DNA from: Rhodobacter sp.
Lineage (GTDB): Bacteria > Pseudomonadota > Alphaproteobacteria > Rhodobacterales > Rhodobacteraceae
Assembly (NCBI GenBank): GCA_020637595.1
Contig: JACKKE010000003.1
Span: 62,001-126,000, forward strand
Direction of reading: 5' to 3'
Length of the DNA: 64,000 nucleotides
Shown here: piece by piece, positions 41,103 to 48,918 of the stretch
Layout: each line of letters opens with the position of its first letter
Position numbering within the stretch: position 1 is the first letter of the stretch
Notes under the pieces: generated by a model
Databases searched by the model: none
The model's input: only the letters and a program-made list of their open reading frames with translations
What the model was told of the DNA's origin: nothing
Translations under genes and position numbers: made by a program

Positions 41103-42179
41103 ATGCGCTGTTCATCATTGTCCGGTTTGCTTGCGATTTTCGGAGCCGCGTTTCTGGTGTCCACGGCGGCCGAGGCCTGCCCGAACCTTGCCCAGCAAGG
41201 CCCACGATACGATTTCACCGGACCTCAGCTGCTGCAGCCGCAGTCCTTTCAGGTCATGGCTGGTGGCCCAGGCGATCTGTCGCGCTGCCCGCAGCCGGGG
41301 GTCGGATATCTCCCCGACGCGCCGCAGTTCACCTTTCAGCTGTCGAACATGCAGAACTATCCGCTGACCGTCTCGGTGACGAGCACCTGCGATGCGACGC
41401 TGCTGGTCAACACCGCCATCGCCTCGTGGATTTTCGACGACGATTCCAACGGCAACCTGAACCCGCGGATAACGCTGTCCGGCCCCGAACAGCGCGAAGG
41501 CTGGGTTGACGTCTGGGTCGGCTCCTTCGACGGGCGCCAATGCCCGGCTACGCTGACGCTGCAGACCGTGCCCGCAAACGGCATCATGCCGCCGCCATCG
41601 CATGACCCCCATGTGCCGCCGCCGCAGGGCTATTCGGCCGGCACGATCCATGTCCAGTCCGCCACCTATGGCGGAAACTGCGGCGCGGCACAGGGCAACG
41701 CGACCCGGTTCATCGCACCGGAGTGCGATGGCCGGAACAGCTGCGACTACCGCATCGACTATACGGTGATCGGCGACCCGGTCTATGGCTGCCGCAAGGA
41801 CTATTCGGTCACCTATGACTGCGGCGACGGCCACCCCCGCACCGCCTCGGCCGCCCCCGAAGCGGGCTACGGATCGGTGGTGCAGCTGCTGTGCGCGGCC
41901 GTGCCCTCGACCCGCGGCCTGATCCACGTCCAGTCCGGCACCTACGGCGGGAACTGCGGCGCGCCCTGGGGCAACAGGACCGAGTATCTGGCCCAGGAAT
42001 GCGACGGCCAGCAAAGCTGCACCTATTACGTCGACTACACGGTGATCGGGGATCCGGTTTACGGCTGCCGCAAGGATTATGTGGCCGAATACGACTGCGG
42101 CGACGGACGGACCCGCACCGCGCGCGCCGAGCCCGAGGCCGGATATCGCTCGCCCGTGACGCTGCAATGCGGGCCCTGA
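41103..42179 (+). CDS. Secreted protein with two SUEL lectin-like repeats
   Basis: A 358-residue exported protein with a signal peptide (MRCSSLSGLLAIFGAAFLVS, then TAAEA). Residues about 25-165 form a unique domain (DDDSNGNLNPRITLSGPEQR, resembling a beta sandwich). Two tandem 90-residue repeats follow at about 180-270 and 272-358, each with THVQS/GTYGGNCGA, EC-DG-SC, DYTVIGDPVYGCRKDY and YDCGDG patterns. The cysteine spacing and GDPVYGCRKDY resemble the SUEL/rhamnose-binding lectin domain. A sugar-binding extracellular role is inferred. The downstream 28-bp palindrome ends the gene. Confidence 0.75.
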   Translation: MRCSSLSGLLAIFGAAFLVSTAAEACPNLAQQGPRYDFTGPQLLQPQSFQVMAGGPGDLSRCPQPGVGYLPDAPQFTFQLSNMQNYPLTVSVTSTCDATLLVNTAIASWIFDDDSNGNLNPRITLSGPEQREGWVDVWVGSFDGRQCPATLTLQTVPANGIMPPPSHDPHVPPPQGYSAGTIHVQSATYGGNCGAAQGNATRFIAPECDGRNSCDYRIDYTVIGDPVYGCRKDYSVTYDCGDGHPRTASAAPEAGYGSVVQLLCAAVPSTRGLIHVQSGTYGGNCGAPWGNRTEYLAQECDGQQSCTYYVDYTVIGDPVYGCRKDYVAEYDCGDGRTRTARAEPEAGYRSPVTLQCGP

Positions 42180-42197
42180 GCGCGTTCGGCTGATTCC

Positions 42198-42225
42198 GTA
42201 GGATGGGCAATATTGCCCATCCTAC
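42198..42225. terminator. 28-bp perfect palindrome between convergent genes
   Basis: The sequence starts GTAGGATGGGCAAT and continues with its own reverse complement, with no loop. It lies 18 bases after the lectin-like gene and 9 bases before the end of tgt, so it can terminate both. Similar ATGGGCAA-containing palindromes are commonly dispersed in proteobacterial genomes. A diverged relative is at 59573-59598. Confidence 0.75.
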
Positions 42226-42234
42226 CCCACCCCG

Positions 42235-43362
42235 TCACAGCGGCTCGATATCGCCCTCGGCCCTGAGCGCGTGGAAATCGGCCACGAACCCGGCCAGCCT
42301 GCCCGCAGCAATCGCGTCCCGCAGCCCCTGCATCAGCTCCTGATAATAATGCAGGTTGTGCCAGGTCAGCAGCATCGAGCCGATGATCTCGTCGGCGCGC
42401 ACCACGTGGTGCAGGTAGGCGCGCGAATAGTTGCGGCAGGCCGGGCAACCGCAAGCCTCGTCCAGCGGCCGGGGATCGTCGCGGTGACGCGCATTCTTCA
42501 GGTTCACCGCGCCACGCCGCGTCCAGCCCTGCCCGGTCCGGCCTGAGCGCGAGGGCAGCACGCAATCCATCATATCGATGCCGCGCTCGACCGCGCCGAC
42601 GATGTCGTCGGGCTTGCCCACCCCCATCAGATAGCGCGGCTTGTCCGCGGGCAGATACCCCGGCGCGTAGTCGAGCACACCGAGCATCGCCTCCTGCCCC
42701 TCGCCCACCGCCAACCCGCCGACCGCGTAGCCCTCGAAACCGATCTTCACCAGTGCCTCGGCCGATTCCGCGCGCAATTCGGGTGTGACCCCGCCCTGCA
42801 TGATCCCGAACAGCGCATGCCCCGGCCGGTCACCGAAGGCATCGCGCGAGCGTTGCGCCCAGCGCATCGACAGGCGCATCGACTCGGCCACCCGCGTCTC
42901 GTCCGCCGGCAGCGCCGGACATTCATCAAAGGCCATGACGATATCCGACCCCAGCAGCCGCTGGATCTCCATCGAGCGTTCCGGCGTCAGCATGTGCTTT
43001 GATCCGTCGATATGGCTGGAGAATTTCACCCCCTCCTCGGTCAGCTTGCGCAGCCCGGCCAGCGACATCACCTGGAACCCGCCCGAATCCGTCAGGATCG
43101 GCCGCTCCCAGTGCATGAAGCGGTGCAGCCCCCCCAGCGCATGGATCCGCTCGGCGGTGGGCCGCAGCATCAGGTGATAGGTGTTGCCCAGCAGGATGTC
43201 CGCCCCCGTCGCGCGCACCGATTCCGGCATCATCGCCTTGACCGTCCCGGCCGTGCCCACTGGCATGAAAGCCGGCGTGCGCACCTCGCCGCGTGGCGTG
43301 TGGATCACCCCGGTGCGGGCGGCGCCGTCGGTGGCGGTCAGGGAAAAGGAAAAGCGGCTCAT
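42235..43362 (-). CDS. tgt: Queuine tRNA-ribosyltransferase
   Basis: A 375-residue Tgt, exchanging G34 of GUN-anticodon tRNAs for preQ1. Nucleophile and substrate motifs include DSGGFQVMSL, DECPA, and GGLAVGEGQEAM. The zinc site is CGCPACRNYSRAYLHH near the C-terminus. The start MSRFSFSLTATDG is chosen over a long upstream frame. It is divergent from the MIP18/SufT gene. No preQ1 riboswitch was recognised upstream. Confidence 0.95.
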   Translation of the reverse strand: MSRFSFSLTATDGAARTGVIHTPRGEVRTPAFMPVGTAGTVKAMMPESVRATGADILLGNTYHLMLRPTAERIHALGGLHRFMHWERPILTDSGGFQVMSLAGLRKLTEEGVKFSSHIDGSKHMLTPERSMEIQRLLGSDIVMAFDECPALPADETRVAESMRLSMRWAQRSRDAFGDRPGHALFGIMQGGVTPELRAESAEALVKIGFEGYAVGGLAVGEGQEAMLGVLDYAPGYLPADKPRYLMGVGKPDDIVGAVERGIDMMDCVLPSRSGRTGQGWTRRGAVNLKNARHRDDPRPLDEACGCPACRNYSRAYLHHVVRADEIIGSMLLTWHNLHYYQELMQGLRDAIAAGRLAGFVADFHALRAEGDIEPL

Positions 43363-43482
43363 GGCGGACCTCGTGTTTTCCCCCTGATAGCGCAACGGGC
43401 GGCAAAGAAAACCCCGCCCCCCTTTACGCCCGGGGTTCATAATCTTATATCTTCGCTCAGGAATTCGACACCCGAGGGACGC

Positions 43483-43851
43483 ATGGACGCCGCCACCCCC
43501 CAGAGCCCGGCCGAAGGGACACCGCTGATCGCGCCCTCGACCACCGACCACCCGCTCTACGACAGCGTGGTCGAAGCCTGCCGCACGGTGTTCGACCCCG
43601 AAATCCCGGTCAACATCTTCGACCTCGGACTGATCTATACGATCGCCATCGATGACACCGGCATGGTGCATATCGTGATGACCCTGACCGCGCCGGGCTG
43701 CCCGGTGGCGGGCGAAATGCCCGGCTGGGTGCAGGACGCAGTGTCGCTGGTCGCCGGCGTGCGCGATGTCGAGGTCGACATGACCTTCGATCCGCAATGG
43801 GGCATGGACATGATGTCCGACGAAGCCCGCCTCGAACTCGGGTTCATGTGA
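43483..43851 (+). CDS. MIP18/SufT family Fe-S assembly protein (DUF59)
   Basis: A 122-residue protein with the MIP18 fold: VFDPEIPVNIFDLGLIY, then TLTAPGCPVAGEMP with the conserved Cys73, then VEVDMTFDPQWGMDMMSDEARLELG. SufT-type proteins help Fe-S cluster maturation under high demand. The A-type carrier gene follows after 5 bases, so the pair works in Fe-S biogenesis. GAGGGAC lies close to the ATG. Confidence 0.92.
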   Translation: MDAATPQSPAEGTPLIAPSTTDHPLYDSVVEACRTVFDPEIPVNIFDLGLIYTIAIDDTGMVHIVMTLTAPGCPVAGEMPGWVQDAVSLVAGVRDVEVDMTFDPQWGMDMMSDEARLELGFM

Positions 43852-43856
43852 GCGCC

Positions 43857-44249
43857 ATGTTCGCCATTCCCGGAAAATCCCCCGTCACCCTGACCGAGGC
43901 CGCCGAGCGTCACATTGCCCGGCTGATGGCCAAACAGGGCAAGATGGGCCTGCGCATCGGCGTCAAGAAGGGCGGCTGCGCGGGGATGGAATACACGATG
44001 GAGTTCGCCGACGAGATCGGCGCGCATGAAGAGGTCGTCGAACAGGGCGAGGCCCGCGTGCTGATCGCGCCGATGGCACAGATGTTCCTGTTCGGGACCG
44101 AGATCGACTATCAGACCGGGCTGCTGGAATCGGGGTTCCAGTTCCGCAACCCCAATGTGTCCGAGGCCTGCGGCTGCGGCGAGAGCGTCAAGTTCGACGA
44201 TCTCGAGACGCTGAAGGCCCGGATGGACGCCGCCAAGGCCGCCGAATAA
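43857..44249 (+). CDS. A-type Fe-S carrier (SufA/IscA family)
   Basis: A 130-residue HesB/IscA-like protein with the three cluster-binding cysteines: Cys41 in KKGGCAGMEY and Cys105/Cys107 in EACGCGES. It passes Fe-S clusters to apo-targets. A GTG start three codons earlier (43848, overlapping the previous stop) is also possible. The rest of the suf operon is not in the window. Confidence 0.92.
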   Translation: MFAIPGKSPVTLTEAAERHIARLMAKQGKMGLRIGVKKGGCAGMEYTMEFADEIGAHEEVVEQGEARVLIAPMAQMFLFGTEIDYQTGLLESGFQFRNPNVSEACGCGESVKFDDLETLKARMDAAKAAE

Positions 44250-44310
44250 CCCTGCACGATCGGCCCCGCCGTAAGGGGACGAGATGCAGATAATTTGACT
44301 CAAATTCCCC

Positions 44311-44377
44311 CATCTTTGCGTCCCAAATATCCTGGGGGGTGAATTTGCGCAGCAAAGAGGGGGGCAAAGCCCCCCTT
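44311..44377. repeat. CATCTT-type repeat, type 2, copy 4
   Basis: CATCTTTGCGTCCCAAATAT through a GGGGGGC-AAA-GCCCCCC hairpin. The 67 bases match 2113-2179 except for one base (C for G in GTCGCAAATA). It lies between convergent genes, with the hairpin toward the ilvD stop. Confidence 0.88.
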
Positions 44378-44399
44378 CTCACCGCCCGGCGCCGGCGTT

Positions 44400-46241
44400 T
44401 CAGTCCTGACCCGGCAGAATCCGCACGCCGCCCTTCGCCGCCGACGAGGCCAGCATCGCGTAGGCCTTGAGCGCGGTCGAGACCTCGCGTTTGCGCACCT
44501 CCGCCGGTTTCCAGGGCAGCGCGCCCTTGGCGGTGCGGCGGGTCTCCAGCGTCGCGGCATCCACCGCCAGGTTGATCGTGCGGTTCGGAATGTCGATCTC
44601 GATCCGGTCGCCGGTCTCCACCAGCCCGATCAGCCCGCCTTCCGCCGCCTCCGGGCTGACATGGCCGATCGACAGGCCCGAGGTGCCGCCCGAGAACCGT
44701 CCGTCGGTCAGCAGCGCGCAGGCTTTGCCCAGACCTTTCGACTTCAGATAGCTGGTCGGATAGAGCATCTCCTGCATGCCCGGGCCGCCCTGCGGACCCT
44801 CATAGCGGATCACCACCACCTCGCCCGCGCCGACCTTGCCGGTCAGGATGCCGCTGACCGCCGCGTCCTGCGATTCGAAGACCTTGGCGGTGCCGGTGAA
44901 TGTCAGGATCGACTCGTCCACGCCCGCGGTTTTCACGATGCAGCCGTTCTCGGCGATGTTGCCGAACAGCACCGCCAGCCCGCCATCCTTGGAAAATGCG
45001 TGCTCGACCGAACGGATCACCCCGCCCGCGCGGTCGGAATCCAGTTCCTTGTAGCGGTTCTGGGTGCTGAAGGCCTGGGTCGTGCGCACGCCGCCCGGCG
45101 CAGCGCGATAGAATTCGTCCACCTTGGGATCGTTCGCGGATTTGATGTCCCAGGTGGCGATCGCTTCAGCCATCGTTGCGGCGTGAACCGTGCGCACGTC
45201 GCCGTGCAGCAGCCCGCCGCGATACATCTCACCCAGGATGCCCATGATGCCGCCAGCACGGTGGACGTCCTCCATGTGCACATTGTGCACCGACGGCGCG
45301 ACCTTGCACAGCACCGGCACCTTGCGGCTGAGCCTGTCGATATCGTCCATCGTGAAATCGACCTTGCCCTCATAGGCGATCGCCAGCAGGTGCAGCACGG
45401 TGTTCGTCGACCCGCCCATCGCGATGTCGAGGCTCATCGCGTTCTCGAAAGCCTCGAAGGTTGCGACCTCGCGCGGCAAGAGGCCCGCCTCGTCGCCCTC
45501 GTAATGGCGCTTGGTGATGTCGACGATCCGGCGACCGGCCTCGAGGAAGATCGCCTTGCGGTCGGCGTGCGTCGCCAACATCGAGCCATTGCCGGGCAGC
45601 GCCAGGCCCAGCGCCTCGGCCAGACAGTTCATCGAGTTGGCGGTGAACATCCCCGAGCACGAACCGCAGGTCGGGCAGGCGTTCTTCTCGAACTCGTCGA
45701 CCTGCGCGTCGGTATAGGCGTCGTCGGCGGCCACCACCATCGCGTCGACCAGATCGACCGCGCGCACCAGATCGCCCAGCTGGACCTTGCCCGCCTCCAT
45801 CGGCCCGCCCGAGACGAAGATCGTCGGGATGTTCAGGCGCATCGCCGCCATCATCATGCCGGGGGTGATCTTGTCGCAGTTCGAGATGCAGACCATCGCA
45901 TCGGCGCAATGGGCGTTGACCATGTATTCCACGCTGTCGGCGATCAGCTCGCGCGAGGGCAGCGAGTAGAGCATCCCGTCATGGCCCATCGCGATGCCGT
46001 CATCGACGGCGATGGTGTTGAATTCCTTGGCGACACCGCCGGCGGCCTCGATCTCGCGGGCGACCATCTGGCCCAGATCCTTGAGGTGGACATGCCCCGG
46101 CACGAACTGCGTGAAGCTGTTGACCACGGCGATGATCGGCTTGCCGAAATCGCTGTCGGTCATGCCGGTCGCGCGCCAGAGGCCACGGGCCCCGGCCATG
46201 TTGCGCCCGTGGGTGGATCGCCGGGAACGGTAGTGCGGCAT
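44400..46241 (-). CDS. ilvD: Dihydroxy-acid dehydratase
   Basis: A 613-residue IlvD, dehydrating 2,3-dihydroxy-isovalerate and -methylvalerate in branched-chain amino acid synthesis. Fe-S ligands are in NCDKITPGM and CPTCGSCSGMF, and other signatures are MPHYRSRRSTHGRNMAGAR, GGSTNTVLH and TDGRFSGGTSGLSIGH. Length matches the [4Fe-4S] class (E. coli type). Converges with the Fe-S carrier gene. Confidence 0.97.
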   Translation of the reverse strand: MPHYRSRRSTHGRNMAGARGLWRATGMTDSDFGKPIIAVVNSFTQFVPGHVHLKDLGQMVAREIEAAGGVAKEFNTIAVDDGIAMGHDGMLYSLPSRELIADSVEYMVNAHCADAMVCISNCDKITPGMMMAAMRLNIPTIFVSGGPMEAGKVQLGDLVRAVDLVDAMVVAADDAYTDAQVDEFEKNACPTCGSCSGMFTANSMNCLAEALGLALPGNGSMLATHADRKAIFLEAGRRIVDITKRHYEGDEAGLLPREVATFEAFENAMSLDIAMGGSTNTVLHLLAIAYEGKVDFTMDDIDRLSRKVPVLCKVAPSVHNVHMEDVHRAGGIMGILGEMYRGGLLHGDVRTVHAATMAEAIATWDIKSANDPKVDEFYRAAPGGVRTTQAFSTQNRYKELDSDRAGGVIRSVEHAFSKDGGLAVLFGNIAENGCIVKTAGVDESILTFTGTAKVFESQDAAVSGILTGKVGAGEVVVIRYEGPQGGPGMQEMLYPTSYLKSKGLGKACALLTDGRFSGGTSGLSIGHVSPEAAEGGLIGLVETGDRIEIDIPNRTINLAVDAATLETRRTAKGALPWKPAEVRKREVSTALKAYAMLASSAAKGGVRILPGQD

Positions 46242-46352
46242 CGTCGTGGTCCTTGTCGCTGATCGCAGGATTTGCAGGCCAGATAGCGCAAAACCGGGCG
46301 GAAGAACAATCGTTCCTGCCCGGTGCGCGCGAAATTTCGCAGGGCGCGCCGG

Positions 46353-47012
46353 TCAGCGCAGTGGCAGCAGCGTCGCCGCCTGCAACCGGCATTCGCGGCG
46401 CAGGGTCTCGCCGTCGCAGGTCATCGGCTCCAGGCTGCGGGTCAGGCACAGGCGGATCTCGACCAGTTCGCCGCCCGGGCAGCTGGTGACCAGCATGTCA
46501 TGGGTCAGGCCCGGGTTGGCCTCGATGAAAGCCGCCTCGACCACGTCGGGATCGACACGCAGTTCCCGTGTCACGCCCTCGAAAACCTCGGGCAGCGCGA
46601 CGCTGTCGACCGCGACCTGCACCAGGTCATAGTAATCCGCCGCCGACAGGCCGGTGCAGCGGCCGTGCTTGTTCCACTGATGCCAGGCCGAGCCCGAGGT
46701 GCCAAAAAGCCCCGCCTCCTCGGCGGTTTCGCGCCGCGAGGGGTCGCGCTGGCTGGTGTGGCAGTATTCCGGCCAGTCGCCGCCATCATGCTGCGGCCAG
46801 AGCCCGTGCACCGCCCAGCCGGTCTGGCGCCCCTCGGCGCAGCGCGGATCGCGACGCTCGTCGCCGTCCTCGGCGCAATAGGCCGGGATCCAGCTGAGCG
46901 ACAGCAGATAGTGGTCGAACGCGCCGGCGACATTCTGGGCCGGGGCGGTCTGGGCTGCGGTCAGCGCGGAAAACAGCGCAAGGGCGGCAAGGCGGGGGGA
47001 ACGCATACGCAT
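46353..47012 (-). CDS. Ribonuclease T2 family protein
   Basis: A 219-residue secreted nuclease: signal peptide to about residue 26 (TAPAQN), YLLSLSWIPAYC, active-site segment 1 WAVHGLWPQ (His69) and segment 2 WHQWNKHGRC (His116), with eight cysteines. RNase T2 enzymes cleave RNA via a 2',3'-cyclic phosphate in the periplasm or medium. In segment 2 the usual catalytic Glu of HEWxKHG is Gln112, which may lower or alter activity unless this is a normal clade variant. Divergent from trcR. Confidence 0.9.
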   Translation of the reverse strand: MRMRSPRLAALALFSALTAAQTAPAQNVAGAFDHYLLSLSWIPAYCAEDGDERRDPRCAEGRQTGWAVHGLWPQHDGGDWPEYCHTSQRDPSRRETAEEAGLFGTSGSAWHQWNKHGRCTGLSAADYYDLVQVAVDSVALPEVFEGVTRELRVDPDVVEAAFIEANPGLTHDMLVTSCPGGELVEIRLCLTRSLEPMTCDGETLRRECRLQAATLLPLR

Positions 47013-47149
47013 TTTCTCTTTCCTAAGGTCGTCGGGGCGCTTATATACGCTCCATTCCCCGAAATCGAGGATGCACGGCCCGCGGCCGTGGCCGGTCCCT
47101 CCGGCGAGCGCCGCGCCATGCGGTTCTCGTGTGATGAAGGATCGAGACG

Positions 47150-47920
47150 ATGGCAGACAAACCGCTGATGGCCAAGGCCACCGCCGTGTGGCTGGTGGAC
47201 AACACGACGCTGAGCTTCAAGCAGATCGCTGAATTCTGTGGCCTGCACGAGCTGGAGGTGCAGGGCATCGCTGACGGCGACGTGGCGACCGGCGTCAAGG
47301 GTTTCGACCCGATCGCCCACAACCAGCTGGAAGAGATCGAGATCAAGAAGGGCGAGGCCGATGCGGCCTACAAGCTGCGGCTCAAGTTCAACCCCGCCGC
47401 CGTCGGCGAGGAAAAGCGCCGCGGCCCGCGTTATACGCCCCTGAGCAAACGCCAGGACCGTCCGGCGGCGATCCTGTGGCTGGTCAAGTTTCACCCGGAA
47501 CTGGCCGATGCGCAGATCCGCAAGCTGGTCGGCACCACCAACCCGTCGATCCAGGCGATCCGCGAGCGCACCCACTGGAACATCCAGAACATCCAGCCGA
47601 TCGATCCGGTCGCACTGGGGCTGTGCCGCCAGTCGGAGCTGGACGCCGAGGTGCAGAAGGCCGCCAAGAAGCGCGCCGCCGAAGGCGGGGTGATGAACGA
47701 CGACGAGCGCCGCAAGCTGGTGTCGACCGAGCAGTCGCTGGACATGGCGCCCGAGCCGCGCCTGCCGCGCAACATCGCCGGCCTGGAGAGCTTCAGCCTG
47801 AGCGACGATGCCGAGAAGGAAAGCGTGCCCGACCGCGACTATTCGAACGCCGACAGCTTCTTCAATCTGCCCGAAGGGGCCGATGAGGATGAAGACGAGG
47901 ATGAAGACGATCGTCGCTGA
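47150..47920 (+). CDS. trcR: Cell-cycle transcriptional regulator TrcR (DUF1013)
   Basis: A 256-residue DUF1013 protein with an N-terminal helix-turn-helix-like region (MAKATAVWLVDNTTLSFKQI, then AEFCGLHELEVQGIADG), a conserved core (RPAAILWLVKFHPELADAQI, RERTHWNIQNI), and an acidic disordered tail (EDEDEDEDD). In Caulobacter, TrcR tracks with RNA polymerase and promotes ctrA expression. It is conserved in alphaproteobacteria and usually stands alone, as here. Confidence 0.9.
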   Translation: MADKPLMAKATAVWLVDNTTLSFKQIAEFCGLHELEVQGIADGDVATGVKGFDPIAHNQLEEIEIKKGEADAAYKLRLKFNPAAVGEEKRRGPRYTPLSKRQDRPAAILWLVKFHPELADAQIRKLVGTTNPSIQAIRERTHWNIQNIQPIDPVALGLCRQSELDAEVQKAAKKRAAEGGVMNDDERRKLVSTEQSLDMAPEPRLPRNIAGLESFSLSDDAEKESVPDRDYSNADSFFNLPEGADEDEDEDEDDRR

Positions 47921-47947
47921 TTGACGCGCAGGTTGAAAAAGTGACAG

Positions 47948-47967
47948 CGGGGGGCCTGTGCCCCCCG
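47948..47967 (+). terminator. Hairpin after trcR
   Basis: CGGGGGGC-CTGT-GCCCCCCG lies 27 bases past the trcR stop. There is no U-run, so it may act as an RNA 3'-end stabiliser or weak terminator. Confidence 0.55.
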
Positions 47968-48026
47968 TATTCATGTCTGCAAGGTTGGAAAAGTCGTGGT
48001 AGGGATGCCCCAGCCAAACGCCTGAC

Positions 48027-48512
48027 CTATCTGGCAGCCCCACCGCGCAGCCAGCGCCGGATCATCAGCGCAACGATCAGCGCCGGGATCATCAGAGCCA
48101 GGCCGATGCCCGCAATGACCGTCGGCAGCAGCCACAACCTCTCGAAATTGGCGAGGCGGACATCGCCGTTGCTGCCCGGCAGGACATAGATGTCGTGCTG
48201 CGAGCCGATGGCGAAATTCCAGTTTGCAGAACTCATGCCATTGCTGGCCGAACGGGTCTGACCGCTGGCGTCCCGGTAGTCGAACACCGGGCCATAGACC
48301 GGCCCCTCCCATGCGTAGACCCGCGTGACGGTGCCGGCGGTGCGTTCCGCGCGCAGGACGAAGGACGCGCTTTCAAAGGTCAGGAAGGCGGCGGCAACCA
48401 GGAAGAGGACCGGCGCCACAAAGACCAGGATCCAGACCCGCCACGAGGCCTCGCGGGTGCCGTCAGCCCGCGTGCGCAGCAAAAACGCCCGTTCACTCAG
48501 GATGATCGGCAT
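48027..48512 (-). CDS. DUF3592 membrane protein
   Basis: A 161-residue protein with two transmembrane helices, WILVFVAPVLFLVAAAFLTF (about 27-46) and LLPTVIAGIGLALMIPALIV near the C-terminus. Between them is a periplasmic beta-rich domain (AGTVTRVYAWEGPVYGPVFD, FAIGSQHDIYVLPGSNGDVR) typical of DUF3592. Function unknown. It starts 18 bases after the repeat-peptide gene's stop, so the two are likely co-transcribed. Confidence 0.8.
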   Translation of the reverse strand: MPIILSERAFLLRTRADGTREASWRVWILVFVAPVLFLVAAAFLTFESASFVLRAERTAGTVTRVYAWEGPVYGPVFDYRDASGQTRSASNGMSSANWNFAIGSQHDIYVLPGSNGDVRLANFERLWLLPTVIAGIGLALMIPALIVALMIRRWLRGGAAR

Positions 48513-48530
48513 TGATGCACGCCCCCTTGT

Positions 48531-48797
48531 TCACCCCTCGGGGGTGCCGCCCGCCGTGGTCGAAACACCCCGGCGCAGGCCCTCCGGGGTGCCGCTGGCA
48601 GTGCTGGCCACACCCCGGCGCACCCCTTCGGGATTGCCGCTGGCAGTGGTCGAGACACCCTGGCGGAGCCCCTCGGGATTGCCGCCAGCGGTGGTGGCAA
48701 CGCCTCGTGGGCAGGCTTCGCCCTGGGGACAGGGTTGCGCCTGCGCAAAGGCCGATGCGGGCGCGAGGATTGCAAACAGGACAAGTCGTTTGAGCAC
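48531..48797 (-). CDS. Small secreted precursor with four 15-residue repeats
   Basis: An 88-residue protein with a signal peptide MLKRLVLFAILAPASAFAQA, a CPQGEACPR segment and four tandem repeats at residues 32-46, 47-61, 62-76 and 77-88 of pattern G-V-[AS]-[TS]-T-A-[GS]-G-[NT]-P-E-G-[LV]-R-[QR]; the last lacks the final three residues. The GTG start at 48797 has AAGGAG six bases upstream. Repeats end in Arg-Gln or Arg-Arg. I recognise no family. It precedes the DUF3592 gene and lies downstream of the MORN and protease genes on the same strand. A bacterial tandem peptide precursor is a possibility, not shown. Confidence 0.7.
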   Translation of the reverse strand: MLKRLVLFAILAPASAFAQAQPCPQGEACPRGVATTAGGNPEGLRQGVSTTASGNPEGVRRGVASTASGTPEGLRRGVSTTAGGTPEG

Positions 48798-48880
48798 GGT
48801 CACCTCCTTGGCCCCGAAGGATCGGAGGAAAAGCGCCGAAAAGCAACCGATTTGGCCTGGATGCGGGGCTCAACCGGGAA

Positions 48881-48905
48881 CGGGGCCCACCACGGACGGG
48901 CCCCG
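48881..48905 (-). terminator. Hairpin after the MORN-repeat gene
   Basis: CGGGGCCC and GGGCCCCG (8-bp arms, 9-base loop) lie 14 bases past the MORN gene stop. There is no clear U-tract. Confidence 0.5.
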
Positions 48906-48918
48906 GGGGGCAGGCGGA

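Noticed and set aside
43363..43482. Possible preQ1 riboswitch upstream of tgt
   Set aside because: No matching stem and A-rich tail could be found in the 120-base gap.
44661..46262. Long plus-strand open frame opposite ilvD
   Set aside because: Antisense shadow; ilvD motifs are complete on the minus strand.
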